Below are positions 6,897-15,236 of a stretch of DNA of 20,889 nucleotides, piece after piece. The translations under genes and the position numbers were made by a program. The number at the start of each line of letters is the position of its first letter. Positions within the stretch are counted from its first letter, which is position 1. The notes below the pieces were generated by a model. That model ran no database searches and had not been told where the DNA came from. It saw nothing but the letters and a program-made list of their open reading frames with translations. The DNA comes from JAAZNV01 sp049297375 (GTDB lineage Bacteria > Patescibacteriota > WWE3 > UBA101185 > UBA10185): contig JBAQUF010000025.1 of the NCBI GenBank assembly GCA_049297375.1, forward strand, positions 1 through 20,889. Reading direction: 5' to 3'.

Positions 6897-7583
6897 ATGA
6901 ACAAAGGTACACTTTTTATCGTGGCCACGCCAATAGGAAATCTGTCCGACATTACTCTTAGAGCAATAGAAACACTTAAGAGCGTGGATTTAATCCTTTC
7001 AGAAGATACAAGAGAAACAGATAAAATACTTAAAAAGTATGAAATATCAAAACCTCAGCTTTCATACAGAGATCAAAATCACAATACAATGCTTCCAAAG
7101 GTGGTAAGTATGCTTAACTCCAGCAGCAGTATTGCATTAATATCTGATAGTGGTACACCTTTAATATCTGATCCTGGTTATAAGCTGATAAGGGACTTAA
7201 TTCAAAAAGATTTTAATGTTATATCTATTCCTGGTCCTTCTGCAGTAATTTCATCCATTGTTTCTTCAGGATTTCCTACGGATAAGTTTTCATTTGTTGG
7301 ATTTTTACCAAAATCATCAGGGGATAGGAAAAAAGTATTAAAAAGCTACGGTGATTTGGATTCAACATTAATAATATATGAATCTCCATTTAGAATTATT
7401 AAACTTCTTAAAGAAATAAAAGAAGTGCTAGGAGATAGATTTGTTTGTTTAGCCAATGAAATGACTAAAATACATGAAAAATTCATTAGAAATAGCGTTT
7501 CTTTAGTGCTAAAAGACCTAGAGGGAAAGAAACTTAAGGGGGAGTTTGTAGTTTTAATTGGTAAGAAAGGATTTAAACTATGA
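6897..7583 (+). CDS. rsmI: 16S rRNA 2'-O-methyltransferase (C1402)
   Basis: The 228-residue product methylates the ribose of C1402 in 16S rRNA using S-adenosylmethionine. The tetrapyrrole-methylase fold motifs are all present: TPIGNLSD (11-18), SEDTR (35-39), SDSGTPLISDPG (83-94), IPGPSA, ESPFRI, ANEMTKIHEKFIR and the final GEFVVLIG. The ATG at 6897 is preferred over the in-frame GTG at 6858, because 6858 falls within the -10 element and the extra 13 residues are not family-like. It overlaps helD by 4 nt (ATGA), which implies translational coupling. Confidence 0.95.
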   Translation: MNKGTLFIVATPIGNLSDITLRAIETLKSVDLILSEDTRETDKILKKYEISKPQLSYRDQNHNTMLPKVVSMLNSSSSIALISDSGTPLISDPGYKLIRDLIQKDFNVISIPGPSAVISSIVSSGFPTDKFSFVGFLPKSSGDRKKVLKSYGDLDSTLIIYESPFRIIKLLKEIKEVLGDRFVCLANEMTKIHEKFIRNSVSLVLKDLEGKKLKGEFVVLIGKKGFKL

Positions 7584-9637
7584 ACTCTAAAGTTAAAAAA
7601 CAAGAAATATCTCACTTGAAAAGTGTTAAAACAAAGCTAAGGAAAGCCAGGAAACTAGCTGATAATTCACTTAGTACAATAAGTAGTGAAAATTTAGAAA
7701 GGTTAAAGGAACTAAGAGAAGGTGGCACAGGATCATATGGTTATGGAATGACTGATTTTGATGTGTTTATAGATCAGCTTCAACAAAAGAATGCTTCACT
7801 TAATATAAAGGACAAATACAGAGTATTGGAGGAATTAGAGTTTTTAATTAAAGAACCATATTTTTCAAGAATAGACTTGTATGATAAAGAAAATAAGAAA
7901 GAAGAACAGTACTATATTGGTAAATTTTCATACACAGAAGACAAACCAGTCATTACTGACTGGAGAAGTAAAGTTGCATCTGTTTATTACAGGTACAGGT
8001 ATCCTCAAAAGGATGTTTTTTATGACACTCCTGCTGGTAGAGAAACTAAAGATTTAAAACTAAAAAGGACATATGAAATACAGGATGGCGAATTCATTAA
8101 ATACTACAATAACGACCTCCAGTTAGATGAATCTTCTATAGTTATTGAAAAGATTAAAAAAAGAACTGGTGGCGTACTTGAAGATATTATTCAGACTATT
8201 CAAGAATCTCAACTTAATATTATTGAGTCAGATCCTAGGCAGATATGTATTGTTCAAGGATGTGTTGGAAGCGGTAAAAGTACTGTAGCAATACATAAAC
8301 TAGCTCATATATTTTTTAACTATCCTAAGGTAATAAGACCAGAAAGATGTCTTCTTGTTACTAAAAGTCAAATCTTATCTGGGTATTTATCTACTTTATT
8401 TCCAAAATTAGGTATTTTTGATGTTTCCTATAAAACTGTTAGAGAAGTAGCTTTTAACATGGTATTTAGAGAAGGTTTAGATATAGATGTTGATCTTGAT
8501 AATACAGAAAGAAAAGAAGAATTTAATACAAATAGAGTAAAGAAACTTCAATTTTTAATTAAAGCTACTCAAAAAAGATATGAAAAGAAAATAAATGAAA
8601 TATTTAAAGATCCTGATCTTGAATCATTTGCAAGCTTCAAATACAGCTATGATGAAACCCCATACGAAAATATCTTTGACATATTAGAAGATGTTATGGA
8701 AGAGTTAAATGTCCAAAAGGATATGCTAAGAAAAGATCCTGATTCCTCTAGAGCATGGTTTTATAAAGAAAACATAATAGCTTTAAGAAAAATATTAAGA
8801 CTAGCAAATAAGATTAAAAATGAAATTAGAAATGACGCACTTAAAAAATTTGCAAAAGAGCAAGGTATAGATACTTCAAAGAAGCTTAGCTACTTTGAAA
8901 CTTTAGTGTACTTATATATTTATTGTGAACTTGTTGGAATAAGAAAAATTAGAAAGTATGACTATTGTGTTGTTGATGAAGCTCAAGATTTTAGTGCACT
9001 AGAGTATCTTTTCTTAAGCAAGATTGTTTTAAGAGGAAGATTTGCATTATTTGGAGACTTAAATCAGTCGTTGGAATCAGATGGTATTGAAAATTGGGAC
9101 ATTATTCCTGAGATTATTAAAGAAGCTAAAAGTGCTTCTAGGTTTGAATTAAGTAAAAACTATAGAAGTACAAAACAAATAATAAGTCTTGCAAATAAAA
9201 TTCTTAAATCTTACACAAAAGATTATCTTCCTAAGTCTATAAATAGAGTAGGAGATGATCCAGTTATAGAAATGTTTGTATCAGATGAGGAAATGTTAAG
9301 TAAGTTTGAAGAAGACATTAAAAAGGATTTAAAGAAAACAGATAAAAGTGTTGGAATTATATGTTTTAGGGATTCTATTGATAAAACAGAAGAAGTTCTT
9401 TTTAATATTAAGGGCGCAAAAAAGAAAATAATTAGACTTAAACCCAATGAAAAAACATGGTATACACCAAAAGGAATATATTTAATGAGTGATAGAGATT
9501 GCAAAGGACTTGAATTTTCTAAAGTGTACGTACTTGGACTTAACTTTAAAGAAATTAAAAACTTTAGTGATGCAAGAAAAGCTTTTGTATCAGTAACTAG
9601 AGCAATGAACAGCCTTTTTATTTATGGAGTAAAATAA
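7580..9637 (+). CDS. helD: HelD-like superfamily 1 helicase/RNA polymerase recycling factor
   Basis: The 685-residue protein has the HelD architecture: an N-terminal helical arm (about 1-50), a conserved EPYFSRID...YIGKFSYT region (about 92-120), then a split UvrD/Rep-type motor. Walker A is GCVGSGKST (227-235), Walker B VVDEAQD (464-470), and motifs FGDLNQS (491-497), NYRST (527-531), CKGLEF (641-646) and SVTRA (671-675) follow. HelD of Firmicutes and actinobacteria removes stalled RNA polymerase from DNA in an ATP-dependent way. Whether this copy does the same is inference from family. An AAAGGA 8 nt before the ATG may serve as Shine-Dalgarno. It is coupled to rsmI by a 4-nt overlap. Confidence 0.85.
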   Translation: MNSKVKKQEISHLKSVKTKLRKARKLADNSLSTISSENLERLKELREGGTGSYGYGMTDFDVFIDQLQQKNASLNIKDKYRVLEELEFLIKEPYFSRIDLYDKENKKEEQYYIGKFSYTEDKPVITDWRSKVASVYYRYRYPQKDVFYDTPAGRETKDLKLKRTYEIQDGEFIKYYNNDLQLDESSIVIEKIKKRTGGVLEDIIQTIQESQLNIIESDPRQICIVQGCVGSGKSTVAIHKLAHIFFNYPKVIRPERCLLVTKSQILSGYLSTLFPKLGIFDVSYKTVREVAFNMVFREGLDIDVDLDNTERKEEFNTNRVKKLQFLIKATQKRYEKKINEIFKDPDLESFASFKYSYDETPYENIFDILEDVMEELNVQKDMLRKDPDSSRAWFYKENIIALRKILRLANKIKNEIRNDALKKFAKEQGIDTSKKLSYFETLVYLYIYCELVGIRKIRKYDYCVVDEAQDFSALEYLFLSKIVLRGRFALFGDLNQSLESDGIENWDIIPEIIKEAKSASRFELSKNYRSTKQIISLANKILKSYTKDYLPKSINRVGDDPVIEMFVSDEEMLSKFEEDIKKDLKKTDKSVGIICFRDSIDKTEEVLFNIKGAKKKIIRLKPNEKTWYTPKGIYLMSDRDCKGLEFSKVYVLGLNFKEIKNFSDARKAFVSVTRAMNSLFIYGVK

Positions 9638-9651
9638 GTAACATAACAACA

Positions 9652-11271
9652 ATGAAGAAAATTTTATCTATTAAATCTATTAAAGAAAATATTCAACTAA
9701 TTATTCTTTTATTTGTAGCTTTTGTTTTAAGATTTATAAATCTTGGATATTCAGACTTTCAAGGAGATGAAATAAAAGCTTTGTATCTTCCTTTACCGGG
9801 GCAACCTTTCTTTGAATATATTATGGATCAAAGAAAAGGACCTGTTCAGTTTATTATTACTTATCTTTTAAAAATTGTTGATCCTATGTATAACAATCAG
9901 TTTTTAATTAGACTTCCTTTTGCAATAGCAGGGTTTTTAGCTGTCTACTTCTTTTTTAGATTTGTTGAAATGCATTTTGGAAAAAAGATTGCTTTTTATG
10001 CATCTTTCTTTATGGCAACTAATGGTTTCTTTGTAGCTTTTTCTAGAATTGTTCAATACCAATCTTTTGTTATTTTATTTGCAATTCTTTCTTTGTACTT
10101 TCTTAGTCTTGCTTCCAAGAATGAAAAGTACAACATAAAAGGTATATATCTTGGTTTGATATTCTGGGCTTTATCTATTCTTTCACATTACGACGGTGTG
10201 TTTATTGCTCCTTTTGTATTTTATCTCCTATTTAAGTGGTTTAAAGATACAGATATTTCAAAGAAGCAAAAAATAACTCACTTTATTATTTCTGGAGTTC
10301 TTTCTTCTTTTCTTCTTCTTTCTTTTTATGTTCCTTTTGCGATGTTTGTAAGTGATAAGACTAAAGATTATTGGGCTTCAAGAATAACTGGAGAAGAATC
10401 TGGAAAAGTATCAAGTTCTAAGTACCTATTTACTGTTTATCAGCCTATTTATGTTATTCACATTTATCTTATGTTGTTTGCAATGGGAGTACTTTTTATT
10501 GGTTTAGGACTTTCAAGAGAAAAGATTCATAAGATGATAAAGGTTCCAGATATTATTAGTAGAGCATTTAGAGGGACTACTGATCTTATGAGTTTAGTAA
10601 ATGAAGAAAAATTAAAGATAGCCTGCTTATTGTTATGGATTGGTCTTTCAGTTGTAGCTTACGAGTTTATTATTTATCTTCCAGGTACCCATATTTATAA
10701 TTACATACTTCCATCCTTTATTGTACTGGCCTTTGGTTTTGTGGCTATTGAGAGCTTTGTATTTAAAGTATTTGAAGCAAATTTAGTTAAAATACTTAAC
10801 TTTTTAGGTGTTTTTATGTTGTTTGGATTTCTTACTGCACAAACGTACGCTGTATTTGTTGATAATAGAAAAGAATATCCTTGGGAAGAAGAGAAGTTTC
10901 TAATTTGGACGTTTCCTAAACCATCTGTTGTTTTTCATTTAAGTATGTTTGGTTTTCCATATTTTAGAGATTGGGAAGGAATAAGAGATTTTGTTTCTGC
11001 ACATCCTGAAGTTGATGCTTATACAACAAATGAAAGAAAGTCTATTGCAAGATACTACGTAGGACTTGAGAAAGGATCTGATACAGCAGGTTTCTATGTT
11101 CATGTTAAGAATCCTCAAAGTTTTACTAATGATATTTTGTCGGAAAAAGCAGCTTATTGGACACAACACTACGAACCAATTCATACATTAACAAGGGACG
11201 GAAGAGATTTTGTAAGAATTTATATTATGGCACCTGGAACTCTTGAAGAAGTTGTTTCTAAAGGGTACTAA
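9652..11271 (+). CDS. GT-C family membrane glycosyltransferase (ArnT/PMT-like)
   Basis: This 539-residue integral membrane protein has about ten or more predicted transmembrane segments. After the first helix (about 15-31) the first extracytoplasmic loop carries SDFQGDE (34-40) with the acidic D39-E40 pair typical of PMT_2/ArnT-type glycosyltransferases, which transfer sugars from polyprenyl-phosphate donors. A soluble C-terminal part begins near residue 440 and contains FRDWEGIRDFVSAHPEVDAY. Donor and acceptor (protein, lipid or cell-wall polymer) cannot be told from sequence. It lies 14 nt after helD and probably shares its transcript. Transfer to an exported glycopolymer fits the nearby DgkA gene, but no direct link is shown. 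Confidence 0.8.
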   Translation: MKKILSIKSIKENIQLIILLFVAFVLRFINLGYSDFQGDEIKALYLPLPGQPFFEYIMDQRKGPVQFIITYLLKIVDPMYNNQFLIRLPFAIAGFLAVYFFFRFVEMHFGKKIAFYASFFMATNGFFVAFSRIVQYQSFVILFAILSLYFLSLASKNEKYNIKGIYLGLIFWALSILSHYDGVFIAPFVFYLLFKWFKDTDISKKQKITHFIISGVLSSFLLLSFYVPFAMFVSDKTKDYWASRITGEESGKVSSSKYLFTVYQPIYVIHIYLMLFAMGVLFIGLGLSREKIHKMIKVPDIISRAFRGTTDLMSLVNEEKLKIACLLLWIGLSVVAYEFIIYLPGTHIYNYILPSFIVLAFGFVAIESFVFKVFEANLVKILNFLGVFMLFGFLTAQTYAVFVDNRKEYPWEEEKFLIWTFPKPSVVFHLSMFGFPYFRDWEGIRDFVSAHPEVDAYTTNERKSIARYYVGLEKGSDTAGFYVHVKNPQSFTNDILSEKAAYWTQHYEPIHTLTRDGRDFVRIYIMAPGTLEEVVSKGY

Positions 11272-11327
11272 CTAGGTTTGCCGTCTACACCTATCTATTT
11301 TAAGTTTATTAATTTCCTACTAAGAAA

Positions 11328-11705
11328 CTAAAACTGTATTCTATGTGCAAATATTAAATAAAGAATTGCAGATGCTGTTAAGGCAAACACTAACACGAAT
11401 CCAGCAGACAAATCTTTTATTATTTTAACAGCAGGGTCTTCTTTTCTAGTAAAGTGGTCCATTATTTCTTCTACAACTGTGTTTATTATTTCTGCAGCTA
11501 AAAGAAGTCCTAGTGTAATTATCATTACTGACCATTCTGTATTTGTTATTTTATAGCGTTTGCCAAAGTATGACGCAAGTGCTACTATGATTATTTGGAT
11601 TCTAAAGTTTGGCTCATGAAGCCATGCGTGAGTAACGCCATCAAATGCATGTTTAAAGCTTTTTATCTGTCTTATTGGATGGTTAGAACGAAAAACTTTT
11701 GACAT
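11328..11705 (-). CDS. dgkA: Diacylglycerol/undecaprenol kinase family protein
   Basis: The 125-residue membrane protein has the DgkA architecture: an amphipathic N-terminus (HPIRQIKSFKHAFDGV) and three hydrophobic helices. The catalytic signature is seen as LAAEIINTVVEEIMDHFT followed by DPAVKIIKDLSAGFVLV (about 69-103). Gram-positive members phosphorylate undecaprenol to regenerate the lipid carrier, and the E-x-x-N-T-x-x-E pattern with KD-x-x-AG is kept here. In a single-membrane cell the undecaprenol role is more likely than diacylglycerol recycling. The start is 19 bp from the divergent adaptor gene; a TATCAT ends 6 nt before the ATG on the minus strand, predicting a leaderless message. 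Confidence 0.9.
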   Translation of the reverse strand: MSKVFRSNHPIRQIKSFKHAFDGVTHAWLHEPNFRIQIIIVALASYFGKRYKITNTEWSVMIITLGLLLAAEIINTVVEEIMDHFTRKEDPAVKIIKDLSAGFVLVFALTASAILYLIFAHRIQF

Positions 11706-11707
11706 GT

Positions 11708-11713
11708 TAGAAT
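11708..11713 (+). promoter_or_regulatory. -10-like element of the exporter operon
   Basis: TAGAAT ends 11 nt before the adaptor ATG in a 19-bp divergent spacer. No Shine-Dalgarno is present. The opposite strand of this spacer carries a TATCAT for dgkA. Confidence 0.4.
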
Positions 11714-11724
11714 GATAACATATT

Positions 11725-12783
11725 ATGAAGAGAATTTATAAGAAAATTAAGAAATTTATTCCATTTGTACTTATCTTAGTTGCTGTGTTTTTCTACTTTA
11801 ACTCCAAGACTAATCTAACTTCAATTGTTAAAAAAATAAACATTGAAAATAGAGTAGTTAAAAAAACTATATCAGCAAGTGGGTATATAAAGGCTAAGGA
11901 GCAAGCAGATATTAGTTTTGTGTCAACAGGTGCCATTAAAAATATTTATGTGAAGGAAGGTCAAAGTGTTTGGGCTGGTCAAATACTTGCTAGCATTGAT
12001 AGTGATTCTCAAAGACAAACAATGCAGTACTACAAGGATGCAAGGGATATTGCCAAAAGAGAATTGGAGCTTTTTATTCATAATAAGAAAGATAACGAAG
12101 ATACACTTGGAGGACCTACTGCTTATGGAATCAAACTTAAAGAATATGAAGAGTCTTTAAGCCAAGCAGAAGCTAATTACCAAGCTCAAGTATCAAATGT
12201 ATCAAAAACAAACATTATTTCCCCAATTAATGGGACGGTTATTGATATAGATAAAGAAATTGGTGAAACAGCAGCTTTAGGTGAAACTGTTGTTACTGTT
12301 GGTAACCTTAATTCCTTTATTTTTGAAGTTTTAGTAGATCAAGAAGACTACGGGAGTATTAAAGTTGGGCAGGAAGTTGAAATTAAGCTTGATTCCTACG
12401 GAGATAAAGTATTTACGGGTAAGGTAAATAAGCTTCCTTCTCATGCTAATGCTTCTGATGGAAGTTTTACTGTGGAAATTGACATAAATAAAACATCTGA
12501 GGACAATCTTGCTATTGGAATGACAGGAGATGCCTATATGATTGTTACCTCATCTGTTCGTGAAGTCCCTTCACTTTTGTATAGTGATATCCTTCTTGAT
12601 GATGATGACAAACCATATGTATGGGTATCAGATAATGGAAAGGCTGTAAAACAGAGTGTTGAAGTTGGAATTGAGGGTGATTTATACACAGAAATCAAGA
12701 CCTCTATAGATAAGCCAGTAATTATTCCGGCTAAAGATGGGATGGAAATTAAAGAAGGTTATTTTACTAAGGTTATTAACTAA
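11725..12783 (+). CDS. Membrane fusion/adaptor protein (MacA/HlyD family)
   Basis: The 352-residue protein has one N-terminal transmembrane helix (about 11-26). A biotinyl-lipoyl-like half follows (SGYIKAKEQADISFVSTG, then VKEGQSVWAGQILASID, about 53-92), with a short helical hairpin (about 95-155), the second lipoyl half (ISPINGTVIDIDKEIGETAALGE) and a beta-barrel (VLVDQEDYGSIKVGQEVEIKL). This is the adaptor of a MacAB/YknXYZ-type transporter. The helical hairpin is short, as expected where no TolC partner exists. It is followed after 3 nt by the ATPase and then the permease, forming a three-gene operon. The cargo is unknown; peptide, antibiotic or lipoprotein-related substrates are known for the family. 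Confidence 0.88.
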   Translation: MKRIYKKIKKFIPFVLILVAVFFYFNSKTNLTSIVKKINIENRVVKKTISASGYIKAKEQADISFVSTGAIKNIYVKEGQSVWAGQILASIDSDSQRQTMQYYKDARDIAKRELELFIHNKKDNEDTLGGPTAYGIKLKEYEESLSQAEANYQAQVSNVSKTNIISPINGTVIDIDKEIGETAALGETVVTVGNLNSFIFEVLVDQEDYGSIKVGQEVEIKLDSYGDKVFTGKVNKLPSHANASDGSFTVEIDINKTSEDNLAIGMTGDAYMIVTSSVREVPSLLYSDILLDDDDKPYVWVSDNGKAVKQSVEVGIEGDLYTEIKTSIDKPVIIPAKDGMEIKEGYFTKVIN

Positions 12784-12786
12784 AAT

Positions 12787-13473
12787 ATGATTCCAGCATT
12801 ACAAGCTAAAAACGTATTCAAAGTATATGATATGGGAAAGACCATGATATCTGCTGTGTGTAATGTTAATTTAGAAGTGTACAAAGGGGATTTTTTATCA
12901 ATTACTGGTAAATCAGGTTCAGGAAAATCTACCTTAATGCATATGATAGGTCTTCTTGATACTCCAACAAGTGGAGAAATAATTATTAATGGAAAAAACA
13001 CTAAAGGAATGACAGAAGTTGAGTTAGCTGAAGTTAGAAACAAAGAAATTGGATTTGTATTTCAAGATTTTAATCTTTTATCTAGATCTACAGTTCTTGA
13101 CAATGTTATGCTTCCATTAAAATATTCAAAAGAAAAGATAGCCGAGAAGGATAGAGAAGAGTTGGCTAAAAAGTTGCTTAAACAAGTTGGCCTTGAAGGA
13201 AGATTAACTAATAAATCAAATGAACTTTCTGGAGGTGAGAGACAAAGAGTAGCAATAGCTAGAGCTTTAATAAACAACCCTTCAATTATTCTTGCAGATG
13301 AACCAACTGGTAACCTTGATTCAAAAACTGGTGAAGAAATTGAAAAGATGTTTATAGATTTAAATAAAAAGGGAATTACTGTTGTTATTGTTACTCATGA
13401 TAATGATTTAGCTCAAATTGCTAAAAGAAAAATTATTTTAAGAGATGGGAAAATGCTAAATGAAAATAAATGA
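12787..13473 (+). CDS. ABC transporter ATPase (MacB/LolD type)
   Basis: The 228-residue nucleotide-binding protein carries Walker A GKSGSGKST (41-49), the Q loop FVFQDFNLL (Q93), the signature LSGGERQR (from 147), Walker B with DEPTGNLD (171-178) and the H-loop histidine in VTHDND (H204). The FQDFNLL and DEPTGNLD wording is typical of the MacB/LolD/FtsE subfamily, which powers mechanotransmission rather than classical transport. It should work as a dimer with the following permease. The last 14 nt overlap the permease gene. Confidence 0.95.
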   Translation: MIPALQAKNVFKVYDMGKTMISAVCNVNLEVYKGDFLSITGKSGSGKSTLMHMIGLLDTPTSGEIIINGKNTKGMTEVELAEVRNKEIGFVFQDFNLLSRSTVLDNVMLPLKYSKEKIAEKDREELAKKLLKQVGLEGRLTNKSNELSGGERQRVAIARALINNPSIILADEPTGNLDSKTGEEIEKMFIDLNKKGITVVIVTHDNDLAQIAKRKIILRDGKMLNENK

Positions 13474-14647
13474 AACACTTAAAACATCATTAGATTCTTT
13501 AGCCTTAAATAAAGTAAGGTCATTCTTAACGATGTTAGGGGTAATTATTGGAGTTTTTGCAGTTGTTACTTTAATATCACTTGTTAAGGGAGTCGAGAAC
13601 TATATTGAAGATCAATTTAAGCTTTTAGGTGCAAATACCGTTTATGTTATGCCAGGGAAAATTAGCACTGGGGGTACTGGTCAAAATACTGGAGCAGGTC
13701 TTATGAGCGGGAAGTTAAAAGAAAAGCATGTTGATTTGATAGAAACGTATGCAAAGGATTATATAGATGCAGTTACTCCTTCTGTTGAAACAAGCAAATC
13801 AATAAAATACAAAACAAAAGAATATTATGCGGGAATTTTAGGTGTTAACTATCAAGGTACTGATATTTTTAACATGGAAATACTATATGGAAGACACTTT
13901 TCTAAGCTGGAGCAGATGACTAAATCAAGAGTAACTGTACTGGGATACTCTGTTAATGAAGAGTTATTTAATAATGAGAACTCTATTGGCCAAAAGGTAA
14001 AAATAGATGCTAAGACTTATGAAGTTATTGGTGTAATGGAGAAGAAAGGTCCAAGTTTTGATGGTAGTGTAGTAGTTCCATATACAGCTGTTATTCAAGA
14101 TTTTGATGGCAGGATTAGTTCTATTGCAGCCAAAGCTAAAGCTGATCAAGATTTAGAACTTGTTGTTCAACAAATAAAGATAGCGCTTATGAAAGATTTA
14201 AAAAAGGATGATTTTTCCGTTCTTACTCAAAAAGATTTTATGGAATCAATAAACTCTATACTAGATATTCTTACCGTAGCTTTAGGAGCAATTGCTGGGA
14301 TATCTCTTCTTGTTGGTGGCATTGGAATTATGAATATTGAACTTGTATCTGTTACAGAAAGAACAAGAGAAATTGGTTTAAGAAAAGCACTGGGTGCAAC
14401 ATCCAAAAATATTAAGCTTCAGTTTATGACAGAAGCAGTCTTAATAAGTGTTGCAGGTGGCGTTGTTGGTCTTCTTTTGGGGTGGTTGGCTACTTTTGCC
14501 ATGAGATCTTTTGTTAGGGCAGAAATACCAACATGGTCAATTCTTTTATCTTTAGGTTTTTCTGCATTTGTTGGTGTAGCCTTTGGCACTTATCCAGCTA
14601 TTAAAGCAAGTCAAAAAGATCCTATTCAAGCATTAAGATACGAATAA
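13460..14647 (+). CDS. ABC transporter permease (MacB/FtsX family)
   Basis: The 395-residue protein has the MacB layout: one N-terminal transmembrane helix (about 18-42, in the SLALNKVRSFLTMLGVIIG context), and a large extracytoplasmic MacB_PCD domain (about 45-265, with a glycine-rich STGGTGQNTGAG segment). A C-terminal FtsX domain with three helices follows (about 272-300, 322-350, 360-385). The conserved SVTERTREIGLRKALGATSKNI coupling segment is at about 300-321, and the tail ends PIQALRYE. It overlaps the ATPase gene by 14 nt and completes the adaptor-ATPase-permease operon. Overall this resembles B. subtilis YknXYZ, but the substrate is not evident. Confidence 0.92.
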   Translation: MKINETLKTSLDSLALNKVRSFLTMLGVIIGVFAVVTLISLVKGVENYIEDQFKLLGANTVYVMPGKISTGGTGQNTGAGLMSGKLKEKHVDLIETYAKDYIDAVTPSVETSKSIKYKTKEYYAGILGVNYQGTDIFNMEILYGRHFSKLEQMTKSRVTVLGYSVNEELFNNENSIGQKVKIDAKTYEVIGVMEKKGPSFDGSVVVPYTAVIQDFDGRISSIAAKAKADQDLELVVQQIKIALMKDLKKDDFSVLTQKDFMESINSILDILTVALGAIAGISLLVGGIGIMNIELVSVTERTREIGLRKALGATSKNIKLQFMTEAVLISVAGGVVGLLLGWLATFAMRSFVRAEIPTWSILLSLGFSAFVGVAFGTYPAIKASQKDPIQALRYE

Positions 14648-14670
14648 CTACGAATAAAGAAAGTTCCAAA

Positions 14671-15102
14671 TCATTGCTTAACTAGTTTCAATTCATAAGT
14701 TGCATTCTTCTTTAAGTATGTGTTTCCAATATTGTTAGTTATATCTTCATCATCTATTGTTACTATCCATTTGTATCCAGAAGGAGTTTTAACTTTATTT
14801 ACAGTATCTATATCTATTTTGTGAAAATATTCTGTAATTTCATAAGAAAAATTATTGTGATCTCTAATTTCTTCTAGCAAATCTTTTACTGTGTCTACGT
14901 TTTTTAATTTAGTATTGTATATATTTATATTTGTTCCATTATTTACTTTTAAATTTATATCTATTAAATAAACATCTTCTATATCCTCTTTTGTGTCTTT
15001 TTTATCAAGAGGTGATTCTTTTAATACAGATCTAATGTATAAAAATCCAAGAATTAGTACTGCTATGTATATGAATATGAATATTTTTGTTTTTTTCTTC
15101 AT
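14671..15102 (-). CDS. Membrane-anchored DUF4430-like protein
   Basis: The 143-residue protein begins MKKKTKIFIFIYIAVLILGF, a single N-terminal transmembrane segment (about 6-22), followed by a short linker and a beta-rich domain. Features resembling DUF4430 (transcobalamin-like C-terminal domain) are VDTVKDLLEEI (the start of the domain helix), SGYKWIVTIDDEDI (the usual gWmy.vNg position) and LKKNATYELKLVKQ at the end. The reading frame stays open upstream to 15228, but that extension is the antisense of tRNA-Arg, so the ATG at 15102 is used. A TAAAAT ends 8 nt before it. Function is unknown; DUF4430 domains occur in surface proteins that may bind ligands. It is convergent with the permease gene. 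Confidence 0.65.
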   Translation of the reverse strand: MKKKTKIFIFIYIAVLILGFLYIRSVLKESPLDKKDTKEDIEDVYLIDINLKVNNGTNINIYNTKLKNVDTVKDLLEEIRDHNNFSYEITEYFHKIDIDTVNKVKTPSGYKWIVTIDDEDITNNIGNTYLKKNATYELKLVKQ

Positions 15103-15130
15103 TGTTGTAATTTTATCATGGATTTTTAGG

Positions 15131-15136
15131 TATAAT
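15131..15136 (+). promoter_or_regulatory. -10 element of tRNA-Arg
   Basis: TATAAT ends 14 nt before the tRNA 5' end. It probably drives both the tRNA and the methyltransferase gene, since no other promoter is visible between them. Confidence 0.5.
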
Positions 15137-15150
15137 GTAGCTATTAATAT

Positions 15151-15227
15151 GCCTCCATAGCTCAGTGGATTAGAGCACTCGTCTTCGGAACGAGGGGTCG
15201 GGAGTTCAAATCTCTCTGGAGGCGCCA
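15151..15227 (+). tRNA. tRNA-Arg(UCG)
   Basis: Complete cloverleaf: acceptor GCCTCCA/TGGAGGC, D arm GCTC/GAGC, anticodon stem CTCGT/ACGAG around CTTCGGA (anticodon TCG), T arm GGGAG-TTCAAAT-CTCTC, then G73 and an encoded CCA. The methyltransferase ATG follows 9 nt after the CCA. Confidence 0.97.
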
Positions 15228-15236
15228 TTTAACTAC

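Noticed and set aside
11272..11327. Possible terminator between glycosyltransferase and dgkA
   Set aside because: Only a 5-bp AGTTT/AAACT pairing with a long loop is present; too weak to annotate.
15103..15228. N-terminal extension of the DUF4430-like protein beginning MAPPERFELPTPRSEDE
   Set aside because: This stretch is the antisense of tRNA-Arg; the real protein starts at the MKKK methionine with its transmembrane segment.
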